Part shown: one piece after another, positions 33,625 to 45,049 of the stretch
Numbering within the stretch: the first letter of the stretch is position 1
Layout of the letters: every line of letters starts with the position of its first letter
Origin: Eopsaltria australis
Taxonomy: Eukaryota; Chordata; Aves; Passeriformes; Petroicidae
Direction: 5' to 3'
Length of the DNA stretch: 64,000 bases
Assembly (NCBI GenBank): GCA_034509425.1
Contig: JAVTVJ010000511.1
Location: forward strand, 1 to 64,000
Translations under genes and position numbers: made by a program
Notes under the pieces: model-generated
Database searches by the model: none
Told to the model about the DNA's origin: nothing
Seen by the model: the letters and a program-made list of their open reading frames with translations, nothing else

Positions 33625-34165
33625 GCACAGGGTCACAATGGACCCTTGGTTCTATGGGGTCTCATTGGTTCCATGAGGCCTTGTAGTGTTTCAATGGTCT
33701 CCATGATTCCACAAGGCCCTGCAGTGTCACATGGAGGTTGATTGGTTCAATGAGGCTCCACAGTGTCACCATGGCCCCATGCAGGTGGTTCCATGGAGCC
33801 CCACTATGGTTTCCTTGGTTCCACAAGACCCTGCAGTGCCACCATGGCCCTTTGGTTCCATCAGGCCTCAAAGTGACAAAATGCCCTCCATGGTTTCATG
33901 AGTGCCCCCTGTGTCACAACAGACTCTTGGTTCTGTCAAGTTCTTGAGTGTCACAGTGCCCATGGTTCCATGAGGTTTGGCAGAGTCACAATTCACTCCT
34001 TGGTTCCATGAGGCCCTGCTGTGTCACAGTGCCCATGGTTCCGTGAGTTTCCATGGTGTCACCAGGGTCTCCTTGGATCCCCAGTGTCACAATGGTCTCC
34101 TTGGTACCATCCAGCACCAATATGTCACAGGGGCTTTTTGGTTCCATGAGGAGACAAAAGCTCTG
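33625..34165 (-). repeat. 37-bp minisatellite array (-)
   Basis: About fourteen reverse-complement units (TTGGTTCCATGAGGCC, TGTCACAATGG). Confidence 0.88.
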
Positions 34166-34389
34166 CATAAACATTGAGCAATACCTGCTTAACACACCTG
34201 GGAACAAAAGAGGAGTTAAAGCTGAGAATGGCACCAGCAGCTTCCATCTGCAACAGAGACCCAGGGAAAGAACAGGGACAGAGAATTCAGTGGAAAGACT
34301 CAGAGAATTCTGCTGACAGAGATCATTTCTGCTCACACTGTCCCTTGGACAAAGGTGACATCATTCCAGGCAGCCTGGACTGAGCATGT

Positions 34390-35112
34390 GCTTCCTGAGT
34401 GGGGTTTGTTGTTCAGGAAACCTGCTCAGGCTTTTCCATTCTTTCCTCACCAAGAGGAAAACTTCTCCTGGGCCTGTGTGCAGGCAGAGCCCTGAGGAGA
34501 GCAGTTGGGACATGGTGCAATGGGCTGGGACAGGCAGCTGCAGAGCTCAGGGGACAAGGTTGTTTGGCAGGGGACAGGGATGTCAGTGCCAGGTGGGCGA
34601 TGTCAGACATGGTGAGGTTGGGGCTGAGGAGCAGCTTGTCCAAACAGGGTCAGCCTGCAAGGGGCTCATTCTTCTCTGTGCCCAGACCTCCTAAGGACAC
34701 ATTCAGCATCAACATCACTTGGGGAATGCTCCAATCACCTCTTCTCTGAACTGGAATATAAAAGTATTCGATTAAAAAAATGAAAAAGGCATGAGGGGCA
34801 TGGTGGATTTGGGGCTGAGTGCAGGAGCCTCAGGCACTGAGAGAAGGATGAAGAAGCTGCTCAAGGAGTCAGAAGCCAAACTCCAAGTGCCCTGTAGCAT
34901 CAATGGGCCCCAGTGAGGGCAGGGAGTGGCAAAGGCTGCGCAGGGACTGGTGAGAGCAGATCCTTGAGGCCAGGATTGCAGGGAGCCAAAGGCTGTGAGC
35001 AGGGAAGGGCAATGCTGAGAAAGGCCTGGCTTGGCTAGAGGAAGCAGAAAGGCCAAGGCCTGAGGCCAGGCCTGGCACAGCAGGGCCTGTCCCTCCCAGG
35101 TGCCTCGGGGCT
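34390..35112 (-). repeat. Dispersed duplicated block D, copy 2
   Basis: Reverse complement of 24165-24680, extended at its left by TTCCTGAGTGGGGTTTGTTG, which is shared with copy 3 at 57098. Confidence 0.8.
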
Positions 35113-36075
35113 GTTTGTGGGGCAGGGGGATGTGAGGGGCAGCAAGGACAAATGTCCTGAAACTGCAACCCCTGCCAGCCTCCTCAGGGAGGGGCGAGGG
35201 AGAACCAAAGTGCAGCCCCTCACAGGAAAGTTCCTTCTCTGGGGCCTCCAGGGGCAGTGCCAGAGCCCAGGGGACAAAGCCCTGGGTGCCCCTGGCCGTG
35301 CCAGCCCTGCCCAGCCCGTGGCCATCTGTCCTGCAGGCTGTGCCCCCTGTGTGTGCTGCTCCTGTGCCCTGGCCGGCTGCACACGCCCAGCTCGCTGTCC
35401 CCCCCAGCATTTGTCACCCAGCATTTCTGTGCCCTCCCTGGGGTCCCTGTGCCCAGCGCTGCCGGCTCCTGGCACACAGAGCCATGGCATGGGCCAGGCT
35501 CTCTCTGGGTCATCTCTGGCATCACCAGGCTGTCTTCTCACTGACATTTCTTTTTCCTCACTGACTGTGAACCTTCCAAAAGCTGCTCTTTACCAAGTTT
35601 TTCTTCTATTTCCAGTGCCAAGAAAAGTTCCAACCTGGCAGATTTCCTGTGGACTCTCTCCAGTTCTTCCTCATTCCTCCAGAATGGGAAGCCCCACAGA
35701 CAAACCAGTCCAGATGTGGTTACCCCACTGCTGAGTCCAGGGGGGTGACAAGTCCCTTGTCTGGGTGACCACGTTCCCCCTAAGGCACCTCACAGCCCCT
35801 CACAGTGACTCTCAACTGGTGCAGCTCTCAATGTGTGGCACAGATGGCTCATCTGACTCTTGGTGCCCACTTCTGCTGCTGCCTGGCAGGGATGTGACAG
35901 ATGTGGCCTCACAGCCCCTTCCCAGCCATGGCCCTCCTTGAGACCCTGAGGCACAGTTGACTCCTCACAGCATTCCCACCCCTCTCCTCCTCGTGTCCCA
36001 TGAGCTGATCAGGTACAGGTCACTTCACAATCCTCTTCCAACACCCTGTGCCTGCTCTGGGCCCTCAGGGTCCTT
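35113..36075. other. Intergenic, no gene recognised
   Basis: GC-rich sequence followed by mixed DNA. A stretch near 35640-35720 (GAAGCCCCACAGACAAACCA) resembles degraded reverse-oriented CR1. Nothing else could be supported. Confidence 0.4.
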
Positions 36076-36081
36076 GCCCAG

Positions 36082-36653
36082 TGTTGCGGTGGTTCGGAAC
36101 CAGAGGACTTCCGGACAGGTTCCACGGACAGAGGGTTTCCCCCCGGAGCTCCCAGGGGCAGCAGTTGGACCACCAATCCACGGACCCAAGCTCCTGCTAT
36201 TGGTTACTGGACTTGTCTGTTATGTATTCCCGCTCTGGGAAATTCCCTGTCACTCCATAGTTCATTCGTTGTTCTCTCTGTTCCCCTCCCCTCCCTAAAC
36301 CCAATTTGATCATGTACCCCAGCCCCTCCCCTGTATTGTCCCCTGCCCTCATCCTATTGGGTGTTGTTCCTCCCTTAAATACCGATGTAATAAGCTGCTC
36401 TTGGCTCTTGGTCCATGTGCTCCCTTTGGAGGCAATAAACCTACCGAAATCACATACCAAGAGACCTCCTTCTCTGGTAGTTCTTTGCTGTTTCACCACG
36501 CTCCGGGGGCAACATCTCCCCGGACCGAACGCGGGCCAGCTGTGCTCATAGTCAGCACTCCGAGGGTGCCTTCCCGAGGGCGAACGGCATCCTAGGATAG
36601 GGCTAGGACTCTGCTGCCGGTACCAGGGTGGGACTGAAGCAGGGAACGCAACA
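36082..36653 (+). repeat. ERVK-like 5' LTR
   Basis: Starts TGTTGCGGTGG and ends GCAACA. A TATA-like TTAAATA lies near 36377 and AATAAA at 36434-36439. Confidence 0.9.
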
Positions 36654-37149
36654 AGTGGCGCACCGAACAGAGACTCCGACCTCTCGGGGTTCCCTGCGAG
36701 CGACCTGGATACGCAGCAGCGGTCCGGACTGCGCCTTCGGGACGTCGCTCCCCTAGCGAGAACTTCCGCGTTTTAGCGGGGGGCTGGCAGGGGCCGTCAG
36801 CAACCGTTCTGGAGCGTCTGAAGTGTGTACGCTAGCTGAGCGGACTGACGAGACCAGAGACCCTTGCTCTTTTGAATGTTTCTCCCTCCGGAGCCGGTGA
36901 CGGCAACTGAAGCCGGGATCGAGGAACCAAGACCCGCACGGAGCGGTGAGGTTTGGCGGCTGCGAGGCGCGGTGGGAAAGGACCAGGATCCGCGCGCGGC
37001 GGCGAAGCTCGGTGCCCGTGATAGCGGCAGGAAAGCCACCGAGAACCGAGCGCAGACGGTGAGGTCTAATCCGCGATAGGCAGCGGGAATCAGGCTCGAG
37101 GGAGTTTTGTACCATATAAAAAGAGCAAGGAGGCTTTTATTCGGAGACA

Positions 37150-38624
37150 ATGGGTATTAAGCTGTCCCGAATAGAGCAGGAGTTTTATGTCCAAGTTAAA
37201 GAGACCCTAAAGTTAAAAACGGGAATGCTAATAAGAAGGCTTGGAAACGTTTTGTTAAATGGATCTTTGCCTATGTCCCTCTTGCTTCTGCTTCTTCTGT
37301 TAAAACTCTGAGTTTTTGGGAGTTAGTATAAAAACGTTTAGAGGCAGTGGAGAGAGGGGGTGATGTTTCTGTCCGAAAATTTTTCCCGTTGTTGATTGTA
37401 ATTTGTTATACTTTGCGTAATTGTCCTGAAAGTTCGAAATCCCCGACTCACCCACCCCACGTTCCTAATTCCCCTTTTCCCCATCCCTCTTCCCCGCTAC
37501 AGGGAAGTGCGCCCCTCAGTTCTCCCCGCTATGAGACTGATTCCCTCATAGCGAGCTTCACCCCAAACCCTTTCTCCGAGCCCTCAGTCAAACTCGCGCC
37601 GGCTGCGCTCCCCCATTGTTCCGAGTTTAAAGATGGCGGCGGCCTCGTGGCGCCATGCCTACACCCCTGCGCCCACTGCGCAGCCTCACGCCGAAAGCCC
37701 ACGAATCCTCCCAACCCCTCCCACGGCTCCTTCCCCTTCGCGTTGATTAGCCCCACGTCGGGCTCCCCCCCCACGGCCGATGATGTCTTCGCGTCGGGTC
37801 CCTCCCCTCGCGCCGGAGGTCCCTGCCCCAGCCCGAGGGAGATCCCCGCCCCACCCCGCGCCTGGACTGCTCATATCAACTGCAGTTCCGCCCCTAACCA
37901 CCGCCCACTTCCAGATCCCCACGCTCCCTCGTTCACACCCCGGGATTGGGGGCCGAAAAGTGGAGAGGCTGAAGCCTGCGATACAGCCGGTCAGCCAGAC
38001 CCTGCAGTGGCATCAGGTGTGCACAGCCCTCAGGGTAACAACCCACAATGGTTATCACAGTCACCTGCAGCCTTGCGACAGCCTAGCAAAGTGGAGAGAG
38101 AGCTTGGGAAAGATTCTCCTCACTTTAAAGGTGTGCTGGTCCCATCTGACATAAAAACAATCATGACAGGCATTTTAGTTAAGGTTCAGTATTGGGTGTG
38201 GGAAAAGATATGGAAGCAGCAGCTTCAAAGCCTGCTGAACAGTTCTAATCACCTTCCACCTAAGTCTTCCACAGGCTCCTGGACACCACATGCTCCATCC
38301 CATTCGGGAAACGGATCGGCACCGTGCTCCTCAAAGAAATTAAAAGCTGAATCCACTGTGTCCTGCTCTCCATCACCACCCATGCCACTGGAGACCCCAT
38401 CAGAGGCGATCTCAGATGACCAGTCACTTGAACCACGATGGCTGAAGTTAGTAGGCATCACAACTCTCCACCCAACACATCCACCAGAGCAGATCCAGTC
38501 GCATCCACCAACAGACGCTGCTCCACAGAGATCAGCGTGGAAGAGAAGGAAAAAGAAAACTCCAAACTTTGACAGTCATCAAGAAAAATCACTGAGACCC
38601 TTCTTCTCGATATCTTCCCCTTAG
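37150..38624 (+). pseudogene. ERV gag remnant, frameshifted
   Basis: The ATG at 37150 starts MGIKLS, a myristoylation-type matrix N-terminus. That frame ends at TGA 37309-37311. A shifted frame carries the matrix-like W..FV.W pattern and hits a TAA near 37331. It is then open from 37347 to 38624 (425 codons), very rich in Pro and Ser as in gag linker regions. No capsid major homology region or zinc knuckle was found. Near 38740 a short hydrophobic stretch could be the env tail. It cannot make a working Gag as it stands. Confidence 0.6.
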
Positions 38625-38807
38625 ACTCTCCTGAAACCTACCCCATGTACCTCCCATACCCCAATCATTCCCAGTCCTGTAGAGAGACAATGATTTAACA
38701 ATGTTTGTTTGCTTATTTGCAGATTTTCAAGACTTTGCTTTGGATTTTAGTTATTATCTTCATTGTACTAACAAATCACTTTCTTTAAGTAAAAAGACAG
38801 GGGGAGA

Positions 38808-39379
38808 TGTTGCGGTGGTTCGGAACCAGAGGACTTCCGGACAGGTTCCACGTACAGAGGGTTTCCCCCCGGAGCTCCCAGGGGCAGCAGTTGGACCACC
38901 AATCCACGGACCCAAGCTCCTGCTATTGGTTACTGGACTTGTCTGTTATGTTTCCCCGCTCTGGGAATTTCCCTGTCACTCCATAGTTCATTCGTTGTTC
39001 TCTCTGTTCCCCTCCCCTCCCTAAACCCCATTTGATCATGTACCCCAGCCCCTCCCCTGTATTGTCCCCTGCCCTCATCCTATTGGGTGTTGTTCCTCCC
39101 TTAAATACCGATGTAATAAGCTGCTCTTGGCTCTCGGTCCATGTGCTCCCTTTGGAGGCAATAAACCTACCGAAATCACATACCAAGAGACCTCCTTCTC
39201 TGGTAGTTCTTTGCTGTTTCACCACGCTCCGGGGGCAACATCTCCCCGGACCGAATGCGGGCCAGCTGTGCTCATAGTCAGCACTCCGAGGAAGTCTTCC
39301 AGATCGCGAACGACTTCCTAGGGTAGCGCTAGGACTCCGCTGCCGGTACCAGGGTGGGACTGAAGCAGGGAACGCAACA
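38808..39379 (+). repeat. ERVK-like 3' LTR
   Basis: 572 bp, same ends as the 5' LTR, with most differences in the last 80 bases. Confidence 0.9.
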
Positions 39380-39664
39380 GCCCAGCTCCCAGGGGTGTGT
39401 GAGGGTGGTTAAAGGTCATGGTTGGGGTTCAGAGCTCAGGGTAGGGACTAGGCAGAAGCTCAAGGAGCTTGGGCGTTCTGATGTCAGTATCTGGTTCATG
39501 TTTAGGGGAAGAGCTTTTTGTGTCAGGTTAGGATAAAAGCTTGGGTTTTCATACAGGCAATGCCAGTTTGGGATTAGGGTAGACATCAGAGAGTTCTGGA
39601 TTTGGGCTTTGCCTTTGAGGTAACGTCAAGGCTGGGATTAGAGCAGTGGATTCCTTTCAGTGGG

Positions 39665-40431
39665 TGTTTTGTCAATTGACAGGGGTGCTTTAAAGGACAC
39701 AGAAACCAATAGAAAAATGGTTTTATTTTATTACGAATAGTAGGCAACACAACAGTAAAATGATACATTTAATAAAATAATCAGCTTACTACCTGCTTGG
39801 CTTTAGCAACAAGCAAAAATAAGCAAGGGAATGCACCTAATCATTACTATAGGAGGGAAAGGATAGTGATAGATACATCATTGGTACATCAGGGATTGAG
39901 AAAGATACATCACCAATTGCCTCAATACTTTACCATCATCCAGAGTCCGCAGTGCCTGGGGAGCCCCATTTCACATCGAGGTTTGAGAGAACCCTTCCCA
40001 GCAATTGAGAAAATCCTACATGGTGCATCCACCTGTAGGTGAGGTCGCCAAATTCACCCCAAAAGTGGGTCCAGCTTTTATAGACCCCAGTCAGCAAGTC
40101 AAAGTGACTTGATTATATTTTTAGCACAGAAACTCTTTGATCTGATGGCACATTTCCTGACCAGCCAGGGCCAGGGCTTATCCAGAGCCCAGACCTTGGC
40201 TGGGACAATTTCCCCTAAAATACCCTACAAACAAACCTCTATTCACGTCACTCGGGAAAGTTTCTTAACACAATACATTTCTTACAGATAACGACACAAG
40301 ATTATACAGAGCTAGTATAAGCACCTTTGTCATCTATTTTGAGCTAAATAACACTGATGGTGTTCACACAGTGCCTAGGATCCACCTTGTAAGTCAGCTC
40401 TGGCTGAGGCTGCTGCTCAGGCCTTAGCTCA
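39665..40431 (-). mobile_element. Solo LTR, ERVL-like, related to the tandem ERV LTRs
   Basis: On the minus strand it has GTCTATAAAAGCTGG (TATA, near 40080), AATAAAATAAAA (near 39722) and an end ...TTGGTTTCTGTGTCC...ACAAAACA. These align with the landmarks of the LTRs at 7840, 10779 and 13719 (TTAGAAGCTGG, TTGGTGGCTGTGTC, AAAACA). It is more diverged and has no internal region beside it. Confidence 0.58.
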
Positions 40432-40569
40432 TATCCCTGCCTGTTCCCAGGATCTCTGTTGCAGACAGAAGCTGATGGTGCAATTCTCACCTTTAACCCC
40501 TCTTTTAATGCAGATAGATCTGCCCAGCTGTGTCAAGCAGGTGTTGCTCTTTGTTAGGCAAAGCTTTTG

Positions 40570-41925
40570 TGTTCCTCATGGAACCAAGGAGACCATTGTG
40601 ACACAGTGAGGCTGCATGGAACCAATGGTCCATTGTGACACTGTGGATTCAAGAAGATCATGGTGACACTATGGAATCTCATGGAACAGAGGATCCATTG
40701 GGACACAGCGAGGCCTTGTGGAACCAAGGAGCCTTTGTGACACTCCAGATCCTCATGGAACCAAGGGTGCATTGAGGCACAGCAGGGCCTTGTTGGAACC
40801 AAAGAAACCCCTGCTAAAAGCAGGGTAACTCAGAGAACCAATGAGTCCATTGTTACAATACAAAACTGATGGATCCAAGTGGCCATTGTGACACATTGGG
40901 GTGCCTGGAGCCAATTGTCCATTATGGCAGTGCAGATCCACGGAGACCATGGTGATGCTACAGAACCTCATGGAACCCAGGTTCCATTGTGACGTAGCGG
41001 GGCCTCATTGTGACAAAGGAACCGTTGTTCACAGTATGGAAGCTTAGGGAACCCAGGGTCCATTATGACACTGCAGAAACAGGGAGACCATTCTTGACAC
41101 TGGAAGCTCATGGAACCAAGGGGCCATTGTGACATTCCAAGGACTCATTGAACCAGGGAGACCATTGTGACACTACAGAACGTCATGGCACTGAGGGTTT
41201 ACTGTGACATAGCGGGGGTCCCGTGAAATCAATTGTCCATTGTAACAAAGTGGATTTAACGAGTTCATGGTGACTCTACAGAACTTCATGGATCCAAGGG
41301 GCCAGTGTGACAGTGCAAGGCTACGTGGAACCAAGGAGACCATGGTGACACTACAGAAGCTCATGGAACCAAGGGGCCATTGTGACACAGGGGCTCCACA
41401 TGAAGCCAAGGGGCCATTGTGACACTGCGGGGCCTCATTGGAACAAAGGACATTGTTGACAGTATGGAAGTTCATGGAAACTATGGGTGTTGTGACACTG
41501 CAGAGCCTCATAGACCCAAGGAGACCCAAGGAGACCACTGTGACACTGTGGAATGTTACAGAACCAAAGGACCTTTTTGACATTATGAAACTAAGGAGAC
41601 CATTGTTGATGGTACAGAAGGTCATGGAACCAAGGGGCCATTGTGACACTGTGGGGCTGCTTGTAACCAATTGTCCATTGCAATACTGCAGATCCAGGAG
41701 ACCATGCTGACACTATGGAAGTTCATGGAACCAGGGGCTGTTGTGACACACCAAGGCCTTGTGGAATCAAGGACACACTTTGATAGCATGAAACCTCAAG
41801 GAATCAAGGATCCTCTGGGGCAATGCAGAGCCTTGGGGGACCAAGGACCATTGTGACACTACAGAGCCTCCATGGAATCATGGAGACCATTGTGGCACTT
41901 CAGGGCCTCATGGAACTGTGGTGAC
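40570..41925 (+). repeat. 37-bp minisatellite array (+)
   Basis: About thirty-five degenerate units, some lengthened to 39-50 bp. It runs straight into CR1 sequence. Confidence 0.88.
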
Positions 41926-42535
41926 ACCAAGTTGGATGAGACTGAGGATCTGTGGGAGGGTAGGAGGGCTCTGCAGGGGGACCTGGACAGCCTGGATCCA
42001 GGGCCCAAATCCAACAAGGTGAGGTTTAACAAGACCAAGTGCCAGGTCCTGCACTTTGGCCACAACAACCCCTGCTATGCTACAGGCTGGGGACAGAGTG
42101 GCTGGACAGTGGCCAGGCAGAAAGGGACCTGGGGACACTGAAGGACAGCAGGCTGGACATGAGTCAGCAGTGTGGCCACGTGGCCAAGAAGGCCAATGGC
42201 AGCTGGCCTGGATCAGGAATGGTGTGGCCAGCAGGAACAGGGCAGGGATTCTTCCCCTGCACTCGGCACTGGTGAGGCCACAGCTCGAGTGCTGTGTCCA
42301 GTTCTGGGCCCCCAATTTCGGAAGGACATGGAGGGGCTGGAGCGTGTCCAGAGAAGGGCAACAAGGCTGGTGAGGGGTGTGGCACACAAGTGCTGTGAGG
42401 AGTGTCTGAGGGAGCTGGGGTTGTTTATCCTGGAGAAGAGATGGCTCAGGGGACACAAGGTGCTGTCAGGGCACAGGTTGGACTCAATGATCTCCAAGGT
42501 CTTTTCCAGCCTGGCTGATTCTGTGATTCTCTGAG
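41926..42535 (+). mobile_element. CR1 LINE 3' portion, sense orientation
   Basis: It carries the C-terminal part of the CR1 reverse transcriptase in broken frames: TGACACCAAGTTGG (the DDTKL motif), [16 protein letters not shown], and [21 protein letters not shown]. It ends with the CR1 tail GGTTGGACTCAATGATCTCC ... TGATTCTGTGATTCTCTGAG. Confidence 0.92.
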
Positions 42536-42559
42536 AGCACCCTTGAAGCAGTTGCAGGA

Positions 42560-42790
42560 TGAGTCCTGGGCCTCCTCTTCAGAAGCTCCAGCAGCCCAGG
42601 TGCCTCAGCTTCTCCACACAGGCCCCAAAGCCCATCCTGTCAGTCCTGCAGAGCCTCTGCAGCTCCTCCTCACTGCCCCAGAACAGGGAGCCCCACACCC
42701 AGACACACCAGCCCAGATGTGGCCCCTGGTCTGTGGTGCCTCTAGCAAGGGAACACCACGAGGCACTGCAGGAGCCTGCAGACAATTCCT
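42560..42790 (-). mobile_element. Degraded CR1-like fragment
   Basis: CAGAACAGGGAGCCCCACAC and CAGCCCAGATGTGGCCCCTG resemble the reverse complement of the CR1 segment encoding FWAPQF/LVRPHLE. The match is weak. Confidence 0.35.
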
Positions 42791-44120
42791 GAAGCACTTG
42801 CAGGATGATCCTGCTCCCCAAGGGACGTTCCCATGGTGCCAAGTCAGGAACTGGAATGGGGAGTGTGGCCAGAGAGAAAAGGGCAAACAGGGATGGGCTG
42901 TTTGCAGGGGAGGGGACAGGGATGGGCAAGAGGAAGAAATGTGGAGCAGGAAAGAGGAAAGAAAGCAAAGGTGAAGCAAAGGAAATGCTCAGGGCTGTTT
43001 GGGGGTGGCTGCCAGGCAGCCCTGGCTCGGAGCAACAATGTCTGCAGTGGGACAGGAAACTCACAGCTGATGGGAACCAACTTTCTGGCTGACTTCAGAG
43101 GCCACCACAAACCTGAGTGGTTTCCCTGGTATCCCCCAGCCCTCGTTGGCCCCCAGGGGCTGATGGCATTTGTGCTCCCTCAGGTTCATGTCCCCACACC
43201 AACACCATGGGGTGCTCACACCTGCTCTGTGCAATGCAAACAGGGGCTGGTGAGCCAGTGCTGCCGTGTCTGTGCCTGCAAGGATGCAGCAGCTCTGTGA
43301 GCTGGGGAGAGGCCAGGGCTGCAGAGGGGGGATGTTGTTGGCAGGTGCATGAGGACGCTCTGGGACGCTGCCCTGGGCTGTCCAGCGCAGTGGGGATGGA
43401 TCAGCCCCTGCTCTGCTGCTCCTTCCCGTCTCCCCCAGGGACCTTGCAGAGCCCCAGCCATGCTGTTTGTCCCCAGCCTGCCCACAGCCAGCCTGGGGCT
43501 GCTGACGGGGCTTTTCTGTGCTGAGCATTGGCCTGGGCGTGTTCTGGAGAGAGCCTGGGCAAGGAGCCTGGAGCCCCCAGGCCCTGGCCTGAGGCATCAG
43601 CTCTGCCCCAGCAGTGCCCATGGCCTGTCCATGCTGCAGCCCCGGCACTGCCACCCCCAGGGCTGTGAGCGAGCCCCAGAGCACTCAGGCCCTACAGCAA
43701 CAGCAGGACCAGGAGGGCAACACGAGGGCCAGTGGCACGGGAGCAGCACTGGCAACACCAAGTGCTGCTGCTCCTGGGCAGAGCTGCTGTGCCAGCCCTG
43801 ATCTGCCCCCAGCTCTGCACACAGACATTGCTACTGCAGCTCCACAGAAGGGAACAAATAACAGATCTCCTGTTAAAACTTTGCTGGGAGATCCTTTGGT
43901 TCATTGAAAGCCACTGAGAGCGCAGCTCCGCAATGACTCATGCTGTGACCATAGCAAAGGTGGAGAGAAACAAAATGAAAAATGGCACAAACAATGGCAT
44001 TTCTTTGTGGGCCATATTAAAAAGTAAAACAAAGGAATGAAAGGAACAAAGCAACCAAGCCACCAAGAACTACCAAAGATTATTTATCTTAGAAGAGGTA
44101 TGCCAAAACTGGAAAGATGT
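42791..44120. other. Intergenic, no gene recognised
   Basis: Mostly GC-rich. Open frames on both strands lack known domains. The end near 43900-44120 is the probable 3' flank of receptor B. Confidence 0.45.
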
Positions 44121-45007
44121 TTAATGTTTCTGAAACCATCCAGTCATCAGTGTCCACACTGCAGCCTTGAGCTCCTGGTTCCTCAGGCTGTAGATGAGGG
44201 GATTCAGTGTTGGAGGCACCACCGAGTACAGAACTGACAGAGCCAGATCCAGGGATGGGGAGGAGATGGAAGGGGGCTTCAGGTAGGAAAATGTGCCAGT
44301 GCTGACAAACAGGGAGACCACAGCCAGATGAGGGAGGCACGTGGAAAAGGCTTTGTGCCGTCCCTGCTCAGAGGGGATCCTCAGCACAGCCCTGAAGATC
44401 TGCACATAGGAGAAAACTATGAACACGGAACACCCAAGGGCTAAACAGACACTAATAGCAAGAAGCCCAAGTTCCCTGAGGTAGGAGTGTGAGCAGGAGA
44501 GCTTGAGGATCTGGGGAACCTCACAGAAGAACTGGCCCAGAGCATTGCCCTGGCACAGGGGCAGGGAAAATGTATTGGCCGTGTGCAGCAGAGCGTAGAC
44601 AAAGGCACTGGCCCAGGCAGCTGCTGCCATGTGGGCACAAGCTCTGCTGCCCAGGAGGGTCCCGTAGTGCAGGGGTTTGCAGATGGACACGTAGCGGTCG
44701 TAGCACATCACGGTCAGGAGGAAATGCTCTGCTGAATTGAAGAACATAAAGAAATAGAGCTGTGCAGCGCATCCAGTGTAGGAGATGTGCCTGGTGTCCC
44801 AGAGGGAATTGTGCATGGCTTTGGGGACAGTGGTGCAGATGGAGCCCAGGTCGCTGAGGGCCAGGTTGAGCAGGAAGAAGAACATGGGGGTGTGCAGGTG
44901 GTGGCCAGGGAGATGGCCAGGAAGAGGCAGAAGTGCAGGAGCTGCAGCTGCCGCGTGTCTGCCAATGCCAGCAGGAGGAAGTGGCTGATGGAGCTGCTGT
45001 TGGACAT
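44121..45007 (-). pseudogene. Olfactory receptor B, OR14-like, broken by a 46-bp deletion
   Basis: It starts MSNSSSISHFLLLALADTRQ at 45007 and is otherwise very close to receptor A. The distance from the first ATG to the methionine of HLHTPMFFF is 122 bases here against 168 in A and C, so 46 bases are missing near 44904. This removes the end of TM1, including LGNG, and shifts the frame. Downstream, MCYDRYVSIC, KAFSTCLPHLAV and TLNPLIYSLRN remain open to the stop at 44121. A longer frame from 45029 exists only by entering the shifted frame upstream. One lesion and an otherwise intact body suggest recent loss. Confidence 0.9.
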
Positions 45008-45049
45008 TTGCTCTGTCTTGGCATGGCAATCTGTAAAAAAGTAATCATG

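Larger units (their letters stand above)
36076..39385 (+). mobile_element. Short ERVK-like provirus with 6-bp target duplication
   Basis: Two 572-bp LTRs (36082-36653 and 38808-39379) are flanked by the direct repeat GCCCAG (36076-36081 and 39380-39385). Two bases after the 5' LTR is a primer binding site TGGCGCACCGAACAGAGAC, close to tRNA-Lys. The 3' LTR is preceded by a polypurine tract AAAAAGACAGGGGGAGA. Six-base duplications and a Lys primer fit beta-/ERVK-type elements. Only about 2.15 kb lies between the LTRs, so pol and most of env are missing. The LTRs differ at a few percent of positions, so it is fairly young but not new. Confidence 0.9.

Noticed and set aside
34772..35410. 212-codon minus-strand frame in block D
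   Set aside because: No domain was recognised and the frame is not kept in the other two block D copies.
44121..45029. 302-codon frame suggesting an intact olfactory receptor B
   Set aside because: Its first 40 or so residues come from the wrong frame. The true start at 45007 is separated from the rest by the 46-bp deletion.
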